Positions 34,210 to 43,131 of a stretch of 64,000 nucleotides of DNA are shown here, piece by piece. The DNA comes from an uncultured Phycisphaerales bacterium (GTDB lineage Bacteria > Planctomycetota > Phycisphaerae > Phycisphaerales > SM1A02): contig CAJQQE010000053.1 in the NCBI GenBank assembly GCA_905480395.1, positions 43,252 through 107,251 on the forward strand, given 5' to 3'. Each line of letters starts with the position of its first letter. The stretch's first letter is position 1. The notes under the pieces are model-generated. The model was not told the origin of the DNA. It did not search any database and saw nothing but the letters and a program-made list of their open reading frames with translations. Both the position numbers and the translations under genes were made by a program.

Positions 34210-35243
34210 GAGGCGTCCTCCGTCGGTTCGTCACGTAAATCAAGCTCGCGAAGGAGGCCATCGAATTGGTGGAAGAGACCCGAGATGCCAGCACGGTATT
34301 TTGAATTCCGCTTCTCGCCAGCATTCAGCGAGGGAAGCGAGAGCAAAGCTCGAATTGCCTGAGCCGAGAGCGGGTCGAAGAGACGCCGGCCTTCCAATCG
34401 AGCACGCCGTCGATCAATGCCGTTGAGCCGTTTCAATTCCATCGACGGATGGGCTTCAATTTCCGAGACACACGCAGCGAGGGCCGCAGTGATCTCTTCC
34501 CGACCGACCGAATGGGCTTCCAGGAGTGCGTCTATTCCACCAACGACTTTTTCGTTGATCATTAGACGAATGGGCTCGTACGCCGATTGCTTCGGGTTGA
34601 GCAGCACCCAGGTCTGCAGCGCCGCGGTCTCCTCGAGGGACGCAAGCCGTTCAGTCTTAATCGACAACTCAAGAATCGCCTCGCCATCTTGAAGCCGACG
34701 GAGGAGCTCGGATCCGGAATCGGAGATCGCACTGCTGGAACCCGTCGGCGACGGGATTTGACCGCCCCAGCCACCATGGTCGGACGCGTCATAGGAAACC
34801 GGGCCGCCGGCCTCATCAGGTAGTCCGGTGATACCGCCCCGGGCAAATTTTCTGACCGACGAGATCGCCCGCTTCCGAATGAGGGATTTTGCCGCAATCT
34901 GCGATAACGCCGCGTTTCGAGAGAGCGAGCGCAGCGAATCCTCTTGAAAACGACCATGACGGCGACTTCGATCGACCTGATCCGTGAATTCTGCAATGAA
35001 GTCTTCCGCGGCGTGTGGGTCGCGAAAGAGATGGCCGAAGGAACTTCGGACTCGCGCCGAGCCGGGGTCATTCTGCTGGCCGGCAAGCACCACCCTCCAG
35101 ACTCTCTGCTCGATGGCAAATCGGAACGCCCACACGGTCTCGTCGTCTTCCTCACCCTTCACCACCTTCGTGATGATGGCGGCCCAAGCCTCTTCGTCAT
35201 GATTCGAACAACCCAATTCGTCCACTCGTCCTCCTTCGTTCAT
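34206..35243 (-). CDS. Hypothetical protein, faintly sigma-factor-like, first gene of the Lon-like cluster
   Basis: 345 residues if started at ATG 35243. A GTG at 35225 directly behind AAGGAGG is a serious alternative, and the open frame to 35315 overlaps the upstream gene. Residues about 50-130 (counted from 35243) read like sigma-70 region 2: HAAEDFIAEFTDQVDRSRRH, then SLRSLSRNAALSQIAAKSLI and basic RKRAISSVRKFARG. No region 4 helix-turn-helix is visible. The C-terminal half is helical with a Gly/Ser-rich linker before it. The role is unknown; regulation of the cluster is conceivable. Confidence 0.5.
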   Translation of the reverse strand: MNEGGRVDELGCSNHDEEAWAAIITKVVKGEEDDETVWAFRFAIEQRVWRVVLAGQQNDPGSARVRSSFGHLFRDPHAAEDFIAEFTDQVDRSRRHGRFQEDSLRSLSRNAALSQIAAKSLIRKRAISSVRKFARGGITGLPDEAGGPVSYDASDHGGWGGQIPSPTGSSSAISDSGSELLRRLQDGEAILELSIKTERLASLEETAALQTWVLLNPKQSAYEPIRLMINEKVVGGIDALLEAHSVGREEITAALAACVSEIEAHPSMELKRLNGIDRRRARLEGRRLFDPLSAQAIRALLSLPSLNAGEKRNSKYRAGISGLFHQFDGLLRELDLRDEPTEDAS

Positions 35244-35274
35244 CAAACTTTTGATGCCCTGTCCATTATTTGAC

Positions 35275-35838
35275 TCAGCCCACGGCGGGCCAAAGTGCTG
35301 CAAAAACCACGCCATTTGTCGCCGCCATCAGAACGCCATCCGCAAAGTCAGTCACCATGAATCGTACTGGCTTGCCAAGAAAGGTCGCGCCGCAGATCGG
35401 TCCCAAACCATACGCGAGAAACGACATGATGGTGGCCGGAACGAAGACATCCATGAAGGTGACGCCATCGCCCAGTCCCCAGTGAAGAAGCACCCCGCAA
35501 AAGATTGCGACCGCAAGGTAGACGACGAAGGTGATCAGGAGATTGTTGCGAAAATTCGGCTTCGAAGGTCGGATGGTAATCGTCCCCCACGGGCCCTCGC
35601 GGTATCGGGCGATGAACGCTTCCGACCGGTAGTCCGCGGGATCTTCGCAATTGGGCCACATGTACAGTCCGGGCGGTACCGCGATCGACTTCACGGCATC
35701 GACGATCGGCTTCTCGTCCGGAAGCGCTTTGATGTCTTGGCGGTGATGCGGAAGCACCATCCAGAACAGGAAACTCAGAAAAAACACTGATCCGGCCGCC
35801 GCCAGCACGGGCATCCAAAGCATCATGATCATGTTCAT
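35275..35838 (-). CDS. Conserved hypothetical membrane protein
   Basis: 187 residues; GAGGAGG lies 5 nt before the ATG at 35838. It has an N-terminal hydrophobic helix (about 8-28), then a cytoplasmic or periplasmic stretch with LPHHRQDIKALPDE, PPGLYMWPNCED and REGPWGTITIRPSKPNF. Three C-terminal hydrophobic segments (about 100-180) follow. I recall similar proteins with a VLPHHK-x-D-x-x-x-LPDE motif in planctomycetes and proteobacteria, without known function. The stop lies near the beginning of the Lon-like cluster, so it may be cotranscribed with it. Confidence 0.65.
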   Translation of the reverse strand: MNMIMMLWMPVLAAAGSVFFLSFLFWMVLPHHRQDIKALPDEKPIVDAVKSIAVPPGLYMWPNCEDPADYRSEAFIARYREGPWGTITIRPSKPNFRNNLLITFVVYLAVAIFCGVLLHWGLGDGVTFMDVFVPATIMSFLAYGLGPICGATFLGKPVRFMVTDFADGVLMAATNGVVFAALWPAVG

Positions 35839-35915
35839 GGGGACCTCCTCAAAGAAGTGTGGACCACCGAAAGCGGCCCGTCAATGGTCGGGGTCAGCGA
35901 GGCCTTTAGAACCGG

Positions 35916-36830
35916 TCAAGAAAACCGATAGACGCGTCTCGCGGTCTCCCAGAGGATATTCGAACGATCCTCCGGCTCACACGACGACAGAAAAGATCGG
36001 GTTGCCGCGACCCATCGGGCGAGCGAACCGTTGATCGAGCAGATCGGCCAGTTTCCGCCCCAGACCATCCGGCTCGAACCGAATACGTCCATCGCCGCTC
36101 GCATGAAAGGATCAAATGTCGCCGGCGTCCACGAGGCCCCCTCGCAACATTCAATCAGCGCCGACATCTTGATATCAACCGTGTCGAACGTCGAGAGTCG
36201 TTTCAACCCTTCAAGCCAATCCCCATCCAGGCCTTGGGCAACGCGAGGGCGGCCGAGGTGATCGAGTACGAATCTCGTCCTCGGACACGCCGCGAGCAAC
36301 TGCTGCGCGGCCGTGAGCTGGTCAGGTCGGATACAGAGTTCGAAGTGCAGACCGATTTCGCCCAGACGGCGGAGATCCGCGACAAACGCGGGCTCGAGGA
36401 GCGAAGCCGGCGTTTCGGTCTCCGGATGGAGAACGCAACGCACCCCGGTGATCCGCGGTTCTTCGGCGAGCCGACGTAACCACCCGTCAAAGCCCGGCCG
36501 ACCCGGACGGCCTCCGACCACCGCAGAGTGAATCAGGGACGTTCCGTCAAGAAGCGTCATGACGCCTTCAAGTTCCGCGCCCAGAAATGGCTCGTCGACC
36601 ACCGTCTCGACGTAGACGCCACCACGAATCCCCAGTGGCGTCGCCTCTGATTCGTATTCTTCAATCGAACATCGACGATTCAACGAAGGCATCCCGTCGA
36701 GCCACGACCGCGGGATATTCGCTGGATCCCACACGTGAACATGGGTATCCACGATCGGGTCGACCTTTGGTTCGAGGCCCGCCGAAGAGACCGGATTATC
36801 CGCAGCGATCGGGGGTCTCTCTTCAGTCAC
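35916..36830 (-). CDS. Amidohydrolase 2 family protein, L-fuconolactonase-like
   Basis: 304 residues from a GTG at 36830, supported by GGAGG 6 nt upstream. It is a TIM-barrel metal-dependent hydrolase: the first strand has DTHVHVWD (the HxH metal site), later LDHLGRPR (His/Asp), KMSALIECC, and a C-terminal strand MVWGGNWPIC with the N-W-P-x-C motif typical of fuconolactonase-type lactonases. Enzymes of this group hydrolyse sugar lactones or 2-pyrone-4,6-dicarboxylate. Given the sulfatase nearby, degradation of sulfated fucose-rich polysaccharide is possible but not shown. It lies downstream of glgP behind a terminator. Confidence 0.85.
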   Translation of the reverse strand: MTEERPPIAADNPVSSAGLEPKVDPIVDTHVHVWDPANIPRSWLDGMPSLNRRCSIEEYESEATPLGIRGGVYVETVVDEPFLGAELEGVMTLLDGTSLIHSAVVGGRPGRPGFDGWLRRLAEEPRITGVRCVLHPETETPASLLEPAFVADLRRLGEIGLHFELCIRPDQLTAAQQLLAACPRTRFVLDHLGRPRVAQGLDGDWLEGLKRLSTFDTVDIKMSALIECCEGASWTPATFDPFMRAAMDVFGSSRMVWGGNWPICSINGSLARWVAATRSFLSSCEPEDRSNILWETARRVYRFS

Positions 36831-36880
36831 GATGAGCCTCCAGTTGAGTTCCCGAGAAGACTACCAGCATCAAAACGCAG

Positions 36881-36916
36881 AAAGAAGCCCCCGTGCCGTT
36901 TGACCGGTACGGGGGC
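36881..36916 (-). terminator. Terminator after glgP
   Basis: 12-nt arms GCCCCCGTACCG / CGGCACGGGGGC (minus strand) with one mismatch, followed by TTCTTT. It lies 30 nt past the glgP stop and 51 nt before the start of the next minus-strand gene. Confidence 0.85.
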
Positions 36917-36945
36917 GCATTCTGTTCAATCAAGACGACCGACAT

Positions 36946-39387
36946 TCACTTCGTCGGGACTGACTTGGCCCGCCAGATGGTGTCCGCGTATTCTTGGATC
37001 GCACGGTCACTTGAGAATCGGCCGCCCCGAGCGGTGTTCAAGACCGCGGAACGCCACCACTTGTCCGGCTCCGCGAACAGATCTGCGGCCCGCTGATGAG
37101 CGTCGATATAGCCCTGAAGGTCCGCGAGGTGACGCCAACGGTCGCCCTCCTCGATCAGCATCACCCGGAGTCGATCAAAGACGTCGGGATCCTTCCACGC
37201 AAACTCCTCGCCGAGGAGGAATTCCACGGCATTGCGAACCATTGGCTGATGATCGAGGTGCCAGCGTGGGTCGTACCAAGATTCGCTCTCCTCAACTTCG
37301 TGGGCTTTCAGCCCAAAGAGGAACATGTGATCAAGGCCGACTTCCTCCGAGATTTCAACGTTGGCGCCATCGAGGGTTCCGATGGTCAAAGCGCCGTTGA
37401 GGCAGAACTTCATGTTGCCGGTTCCGCTGGCCTCGGTCCCCGCCAGAGAAATCTGTTCCGAGAGATCCGCGGCGGGAATAATGCTTTCGGCAAGGTTCAC
37501 GCCGTAGTCCGGAATGAAGACCACCCGAAGCCGGTCTGCCACTCGCGGATCGGCATTGACGACGTCCGCCACACTGTTGATCGCTTTGATAACGTCCTTG
37601 GCCCGTTCGTAGCCTGGCGCTGCCTTACCGGCAAAGATCACCACCCGTGGCTGGGGAAGGAAACCCGGGTCCGCGAGCATCCGCTGATACAGCGATGCGA
37701 CATGGAGGAGATTTAACAACTGTCGCTTGTACTCGTGGATTCGCTTGATCTGGATATCGAACATCCAGGTTGGATTGATATCGATTCGAAGATGTTCGCC
37801 AACCCACTCCGAAAACCGACGCTTCGCCGCGAGTTTGGTTCCCGCGAACGCTTCGCGGAATGACGGATCGTCGGCATACGGTTCGAGCCGCTTCAGTTGC
37901 GACAGGTCGGTGATCCAGCCATCGCCGATTGTCTCGATAAGAAGTTTGGACAGGTCCGGATTCGCTTGGAGCAACCACCGTCGCGGCGTCACGCCATTGG
38001 TAATCCCCTTGAACCGATCAGGAAAGACCGTCGCAAAATGTGGCATCAGGCGTTCTTTGATCAGTTGGGCATGCATCTGCGAGACACCGTTGACCGAGTG
38101 TGAACCGATCACCGCAAGATTCGCCATCCGAACCTGCTTCGGCTCTCCTTCCTCGACGATGCTCGCGGCCGCGTACGCTTCGGGTACCTGAATCAAGGCC
38201 CGGCCAGCCCCCGCCAAAAAGCGGCGGTTGATCTCGAGAATAATCGCGAGATGCCGAGGCATCAGTCGCTCCATGAGTGGCAGCGGCCATTTTTCAAGCG
38301 CCTCGGGCATGAGGGTGTGATTGGTATAGGCGACCGTCCCGACCGTCGTCTCCCAAGCCTCGTCCCATCCGAGCCCATGCTGATCCATCAGCACCCGCAT
38401 CAATTCGGCGATTGCCAGGGCGGGGTGGGTGTCATTGATATGGAGCGCGACCTGCTCGGGGAGTCGGGTGACGTCGTCGTTTTCAAACAGGAACCGCCGC
38501 ATGATGTCCGCGACTGAACAGCAGACGAAGAAGAACTCTTGACGGAGCCGCAGTTCTTTACCCGCCGGTGTTCGATCGTCGGGATAGAGCAGCTTGGTGA
38601 GTCGTTCTGCTTCGATGCGTCGAGAGACTGCCGCTTCATAGTCTCCGCTGGCGATCTCCCGAAGATCAATCGCATCTGGTGCCACGGCCGACCAGCATCG
38701 AATCGTATGTACGGTCTCGCCGCCCCAGCCGGCGACCGGATAGTCGTGCGGAACACCGATGACATGCTCGCGGCCGCCGTGTCCCAAATCGCCGAACTGA
38801 ACCTGCTGGCGCAGATCACTCCGACGGACCATCCAAGGATCACCGAAGCGAAGCCAGTTGTCGGGACGTTCGACTTGATACCCGTCACGCACTTCCTGTT
38901 TGAAGATTCCGTACTCGTACCGGAGGGTGTAACCGACCGAGGGAATCGACATGGTGGTCATCGAATCGAGGAAACAGGCCGCCAGTCTTCCGAGACCGCC
39001 GTTGCCAAGGCCCGCATCGTGCTCGTGGCTCTCCAGGGTCTCCAGCGAAACCCCGTACTTCTCGAGCGCCGAACGAACCCGTGGTTCGAGTTGAAGATTA
39101 AGAATGTTGTTCCGCATCGCTCGGCCAAGTAGAAACTCAATCGAGAGGAAGCAGACTCGCTTGGTTCGCTCCTGGCGATATCGATCCCGGGTGTCGAGCC
39201 AACACTTCATCAAGACCTCCCGAACCTCGCTGGCGAGGGCGAAGAAACGGTCTCGGTCGGGCGCCTCGTAGAGACGCTGGGCGCTCTCCACCGCGAGATG
39301 TTCAAGCATCCCCTCGGCGATCTGGTCGGCCGAGACGTCGGTGGGATTGTGATGAAGCGGCTGCTGTGGTCCGATCGGAGAAGTCAT
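36946..39387 (-). CDS. glgP: Glycogen/starch phosphorylase
   Basis: 813 residues, normal for the GT35 family. It releases glucose-1-phosphate from alpha-1,4-glucans using pyridoxal phosphate. Visible signatures are RVCFLSIEFLLGRAMRNN, HDAGLGNGGLGRLAACFLDS, HINDTHPALAIAELMR, WMFDIQIKRIHEYKRQLLN, VIFAGKAAPGYERAKD and the PLP-lysine block EASGTGNMKFCLNGALTIG followed by TLDGANVEI. A Cys replaces the more usual Ala after MKF. No allosteric phosphorylation site (animal type) is seen. It is transcribed alone, with its own terminator, and is divergent from the sulfatase. No glycogen synthase or branching enzyme is in the window. Confidence 0.97.
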   Translation of the reverse strand: MTSPIGPQQPLHHNPTDVSADQIAEGMLEHLAVESAQRLYEAPDRDRFFALASEVREVLMKCWLDTRDRYRQERTKRVCFLSIEFLLGRAMRNNILNLQLEPRVRSALEKYGVSLETLESHEHDAGLGNGGLGRLAACFLDSMTTMSIPSVGYTLRYEYGIFKQEVRDGYQVERPDNWLRFGDPWMVRRSDLRQQVQFGDLGHGGREHVIGVPHDYPVAGWGGETVHTIRCWSAVAPDAIDLREIASGDYEAAVSRRIEAERLTKLLYPDDRTPAGKELRLRQEFFFVCCSVADIMRRFLFENDDVTRLPEQVALHINDTHPALAIAELMRVLMDQHGLGWDEAWETTVGTVAYTNHTLMPEALEKWPLPLMERLMPRHLAIILEINRRFLAGAGRALIQVPEAYAAASIVEEGEPKQVRMANLAVIGSHSVNGVSQMHAQLIKERLMPHFATVFPDRFKGITNGVTPRRWLLQANPDLSKLLIETIGDGWITDLSQLKRLEPYADDPSFREAFAGTKLAAKRRFSEWVGEHLRIDINPTWMFDIQIKRIHEYKRQLLNLLHVASLYQRMLADPGFLPQPRVVIFAGKAAPGYERAKDVIKAINSVADVVNADPRVADRLRVVFIPDYGVNLAESIIPAADLSEQISLAGTEASGTGNMKFCLNGALTIGTLDGANVEISEEVGLDHMFLFGLKAHEVEESESWYDPRWHLDHQPMVRNAVEFLLGEEFAWKDPDVFDRLRVMLIEEGDRWRHLADLQGYIDAHQRAADLFAEPDKWWRSAVLNTARGGRFSSDRAIQEYADTIWRAKSVPTK

Positions 39388-39608
39388 GCTGGTTCACATC
39401 CTTGGAACGAGACGTTGAAAATACGACCCTGGGGTCCTGAATCGCTGATCGAGGGGCCATCCGGGCTCCTCGGACAAAAGGTCGATTCACCTCTGAGTAA
39501 TCGGCCATTCGGGCTGTTTTTCGGAACGGAAAACCGGGGAACAAATCGGACAAGCAGTTCGGAAGTAGATACGGTTCATAAAGAACTCCGACCTTCTGGA
39601 ACTCGCCA

Positions 39609-41162
39609 ATGATCTACCTTGCCTCGATTTTCGCGATCCTCCTGGCCAACCCCGGCGAAACCCCCGGCTCGATCGTCGAAAAGGACCCCCGGCCCAACAT
39701 TTTGTTCATCATGAGCGACGACCACGCCTGGCAAGCGATCAGCGCGTACGGGCGACCGGACGGCACCCGGGTGAACTCGACGCCGTCGATTGATCGCCTG
39801 GCCAAAGAAGGCATGCGATTCGACCGCTTCTTCGTCGAGAATTCGATCTGTGCACCAAGCCGGGCGGCCTTTCTCACCGGCTGCTTCTCCACTCGCCATG
39901 GCGTCCCGACCAATGCGGAGTCGTTCGACGGTACCCAGCCGACCTGGCCGCGACTCCTCGGCGAAGCGGGCTATCGCACCGGCGTCTTCGGAAAGTGGCA
40001 TCTCAAGAGCGATCCAGTGGGCTTCGATGAATGGGGCGTGCTCATCGGCCAAGGGCCGTACTACAACCCACCGATGATCACGCCGGAGGGTCGGACTCGC
40101 GTCAAGGGCTACACGACCGACATCATCACCGAACAGGGAGTCGAGGCACTTCAGCGATTCGCCGCGGGCCGGGACAAGGACGGCCGCCCTTTCGCCCTGC
40201 TCGTCCAGCACAAGGCGCCGCATCGACGATGGGATCCTAACCCTCGCCACTTCCGCCTGTATGACGAGATTGATGTTGCGGAACCCCCCACACTCCTCGA
40301 CGACTACGCCGGCCGCGGCCCGGCGAGCACCTTGCAGACGATGACCATCACCCGCCATCTGGACGACCGGGATCTCAAGCTCATCGCACCGCCCGAACTC
40401 GACGAGACCCAACGACTCGCCTGGGACGCGTATTACGACAAAGTCAACGCGGACTACCGCGCCGCCGTCGATTCCGGAGAACTGGCCGGCGACGACCTCA
40501 CCCGAGCGAAGTACCAGCGGTACGTCAAAGACTATCTCTCGTGCGTCGCGGCGGTCGACGAAGGAATCGGGCGAATCTTGGACGAACTTGACACTCTGGG
40601 AATTGCGGACGACACCATCGTGGTCTACACCAGCGACCAAGGCTGGTACCTCGGCGAACATGGTTGGTACGACAAGAGATGGATGTATGAGGAGAGTTTT
40701 CGAACCCCATTCATTCTTCGTTGGCCCGGCAAAGTTCCGGCCGGGGTCACCTCGGATCTCTTGGCCCAGAACATCGACTTGGCCCCCACGTTTCTCGAAA
40801 TCGCCGGCAAGACGATCCCAGCACGAATGCACGGCGCCAGTTTCGCCCCCATGCTTGCGCAAGGCAAAACCACCATGCCACCAGGCTGGCGTGACGCGGT
40901 CTACTACCGGTATTACGAGAGCAAAGGCCCGCACACCGTGCCCAAACACGATGGCATCCGAACCGATCGCTGGAAGCTCATCTGGTTTCCTGAGGTCGAC
41001 CCCGATGGCGATGGTCCGGCGGGCCCTGGCGACTGGGAGCTTTACGATCTCGAGTCAGACCCCGACGAGATGCAGGACGTCTCCGAGGTGCCAGCCAATG
41101 CGGAAATCCGACGCATGCTCGAACGCCGGCTCGAAGCGCTGCGTCTCCAGTATGCGGCCTGA
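39609..41162 (+). CDS. Sulfatase (type I, formylglycine)
   Basis: 517 residues with a short hydrophobic N-terminus (IYLASIFAILLANPG) as signal. The mature part starts PNILFIMSDDHAW, where D37/D38 bind calcium. The maturation motif SICAPSRAAFLTG has Cys81 in CxPSR, to be converted to formylglycine. YRTGVFGKWHL and VYTSDQGWYLGEHGWYDKRW supply further active-site Lys, Asp and His. Planctomycetes carry many such enzymes to desulfate algal polysaccharides; the exact substrate is unknown. The C-terminus has WELYDLESDPDEMQDV, typical of iduronate/choline-type sulfatases. It is convergent with guaB, only 12 nt apart. Confidence 0.95.
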   Translation: MIYLASIFAILLANPGETPGSIVEKDPRPNILFIMSDDHAWQAISAYGRPDGTRVNSTPSIDRLAKEGMRFDRFFVENSICAPSRAAFLTGCFSTRHGVPTNAESFDGTQPTWPRLLGEAGYRTGVFGKWHLKSDPVGFDEWGVLIGQGPYYNPPMITPEGRTRVKGYTTDIITEQGVEALQRFAAGRDKDGRPFALLVQHKAPHRRWDPNPRHFRLYDEIDVAEPPTLLDDYAGRGPASTLQTMTITRHLDDRDLKLIAPPELDETQRLAWDAYYDKVNADYRAAVDSGELAGDDLTRAKYQRYVKDYLSCVAAVDEGIGRILDELDTLGIADDTIVVYTSDQGWYLGEHGWYDKRWMYEESFRTPFILRWPGKVPAGVTSDLLAQNIDLAPTFLEIAGKTIPARMHGASFAPMLAQGKTTMPPGWRDAVYYRYYESKGPHTVPKHDGIRTDRWKLIWFPEVDPDGDGPAGPGDWELYDLESDPDEMQDVSEVPANAEIRRMLERRLEALRLQYAA

Positions 41163-41174
41163 TCGCTCAGATGA

Positions 41175-42665
41175 TCATCCTGGATCGGCGGCACTCGTGA
41201 CGTAATTCGATGATTCCTTCGTGATGGTGATGTCATGCGGATGACTCTCGACCATGCTCGCGGCGGTGATCCGAACAAACCGGCTATCCCGGCGATACGA
41301 ATCGAGATCTGGACAACCGCAGTACCCCATCGAACTTCGAAGCCCACCGACGAGTTGATACACAAAATCGCCGAGGCGTCCGCGATAGGCCACCATGCCC
41401 TCGACTCCTTCCGGAACAAACTTCCGGGTGTCCGTGGTCTTGCCCTGTCCATATCGATCGGCGCTGCCGGCGGCCATCGCACCCTCGCTGCCCATGCCGC
41501 GATACGTCTTAAAACGACGGCCACGATGAATCACCAGTTCGCCCGGACTCTCGTCCATGCCCGCGAAGAGACTCCCGAGCATCACCGCATTGGCACCGGC
41601 GGCAATCGCTTTGGCGATATCGCCAGACTGCCTGATTCCGCCGTCCGCAATCACCGGAATGCCGCGTTCTTCGCAAACCGAGACCGCATTCATCACGGCG
41701 GTGATCTGTGGCACCCCGACGCCGGTCACGACTCGAGTCGTACAGATCGAACCGGGCCCAATTCCGACTTTGACACCGTCCGCCCCGGCGTCGATCAAAG
41801 CCTTCGCGCCATCCGCGGTCGCGATGTTTCCGGCGATCACATCAATGTCGTGATTCTTCTTGATCTCCCGAACCGTGGCGAGCACATTCTCGCTGTGCCC
41901 ATGGGCGGTATCGACCACCACCACGTCGACTTCCGCTTCGATCAACGCCTCAATCCGATCAAACTGCATGACGCCGGTCGCAGCACCGACTCGAAGTCGG
42001 CCGCGTTCATCGCGACACGCGGCGGGGTGCTTTCGCACATTCTCGAGGTCTCGCATGGTGATGAGGCCAGCCAACCGGCCCTCGCCGTCCACGATCAACA
42101 ATTTTTCAACTCGAGCTCGATTCAAAATGGCTTCGGCGGTTTCCGGATCGACTCCCGGCGTGGCGGTGATCAGATTCTCATGGGTCATCACGTCGCCGAC
42201 TCGACTCTCGCCGTAGCGAGCGGGATCCAAGAACTTCATATCCCGGCGTGTGAGAATGCCAATCACCCGGCCGCGACCCGTTCCGTCGTCAGTCACCGGA
42301 AAACCGCTGACGCCCTGCTCGCGCATGAGCACGTTCGCCCGGTCGATGGAGTCCTCCGGACCGAGGGTCACCGGATCGGTAATCACCCCGTTTTCACTGC
42401 GCTTGACCTTCTGCACCTCCCGAGCCTGCTGCGTGGGCGAGAGGTTCTTATGAATGATGCCCAGACCACCTTCCTGCGCGAGCGCAATGGCAAGCGTGGA
42501 CTCCGTCACGGTGTCCATCGGGGCAGAAATCAGGGGGATGTTCAACTTGATCCGGCGAGTCAGCCGAGTTGAGGTGTCGGCCGAATCGGGGGTGGTCTGG
42601 CTGTAGGCCGGGACCAGCAATACATCGTCAAAGGTGATGCCGTCCTGGATGATCTTGGCTTCCAT
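41175..42665 (-). CDS. guaB: Inosine-5'-monophosphate dehydrogenase
   Basis: 496 residues from the ATG at 42665 ([20 protein letters not shown]); a GTG 20 codons upstream is unlikely. It oxidises IMP to XMP with NAD, the committed step of GMP synthesis. The TIM barrel carries the catalytic loop [20 protein letters not shown] with the nucleophilic Cys, [20 protein letters not shown] for phosphate binding, and the flap [10 protein letters not shown]. Two CBS domains are inserted near residues 95-215 ([35 protein letters not shown]). The C-terminus ends in the usual [12 protein letters not shown]. It is monocistronic as far as can be seen. Confidence 0.97.
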   Translation of the reverse strand: MEAKIIQDGITFDDVLLVPAYSQTTPDSADTSTRLTRRIKLNIPLISAPMDTVTESTLAIALAQEGGLGIIHKNLSPTQQAREVQKVKRSENGVITDPVTLGPEDSIDRANVLMREQGVSGFPVTDDGTGRGRVIGILTRRDMKFLDPARYGESRVGDVMTHENLITATPGVDPETAEAILNRARVEKLLIVDGEGRLAGLITMRDLENVRKHPAACRDERGRLRVGAATGVMQFDRIEALIEAEVDVVVVDTAHGHSENVLATVREIKKNHDIDVIAGNIATADGAKALIDAGADGVKVGIGPGSICTTRVVTGVGVPQITAVMNAVSVCEERGIPVIADGGIRQSGDIAKAIAAGANAVMLGSLFAGMDESPGELVIHRGRRFKTYRGMGSEGAMAAGSADRYGQGKTTDTRKFVPEGVEGMVAYRGRLGDFVYQLVGGLRSSMGYCGCPDLDSYRRDSRFVRITAASMVESHPHDITITKESSNYVTSAADPG

Positions 42666-43131
42666 CGGGAGATGTTGCCCGCCGGAGCCACCGGTGTCAA
42701 CAACGGACGGACGGGGCCGGTCCACGAGCGAGCGAGGCCCAAACGCTCACGAGCCAGCGTCTTGGTCGGCCTCCGGAATGATCAATGCCTATTCGAGGCC
42801 CGTTTGGGTTCTCCGTCTGGTACAGTGATCGGCTCGATTCGAGAGGCTGGAGAGGTTCCTGACGCACCCCTCATCAAAGGGCGAAATCAACCTTGGTGAC
42901 CTCGACAGGCCAACCTCTTCCAGAATTGAGTCGTCCTTGAAACCGGATCCGATCCGGAACGTCGTATAGAAACTCGACGAGTACGTCGAAGACCATGAGC
43001 GGCCAAATCGCCTCTCGTTGCCCGAAACGCCACCCGATCGCTCCTTCGTCAACGCTCATTCATCCCTTAGATCAGCATCCTTCCCGAGGCCGCACTCAAT
43101 TCTGCGGCGAGGAATCAAAAGAGGACCAGCC
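42666..43131. other. Divergent intergenic region between guaB and the pilT-like gene
   Basis: 466 nt. It must hold the guaB promoter and the promoter of the PilT-like operon. Apart from the small minus-strand frame at 42874-43059, I see no gene, riboswitch or repeat in it. Confidence 0.4.
42874..43059 (-). CDS. Possible small protein (61 aa)
   Basis: ATG at 43059 with AGGG upstream. The frame reads IGWRFGQREAIWPLMVFDVL, VEFLYDVPDRIRFQGRLNSG and RGWPVEVTKVDFAL, a balanced, protein-like composition rich in W, F and V without low complexity. No family is recognised. It lies on the guaB strand 209 nt upstream of the guaB start and could be a short upstream gene or a spurious frame. Confidence 0.35.
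   Translation of the reverse strand: MSVDEGAIGWRFGQREAIWPLMVFDVLVEFLYDVPDRIRFQGRLNSGRGWPVEVTKVDFAL

Noticed and set aside
39576..40949. 457-codon minus-strand frame opposite the sulfatase
   Set aside because: The sulfatase frame has a full set of catalytic motifs; the antisense frame has none.
41235..42572. 445-codon plus-strand frame opposite guaB
   Set aside because: It is wholly antisense to a clear IMP dehydrogenase and rich in H/R/D without domains. Long antisense frames are expected in this GC-rich DNA.
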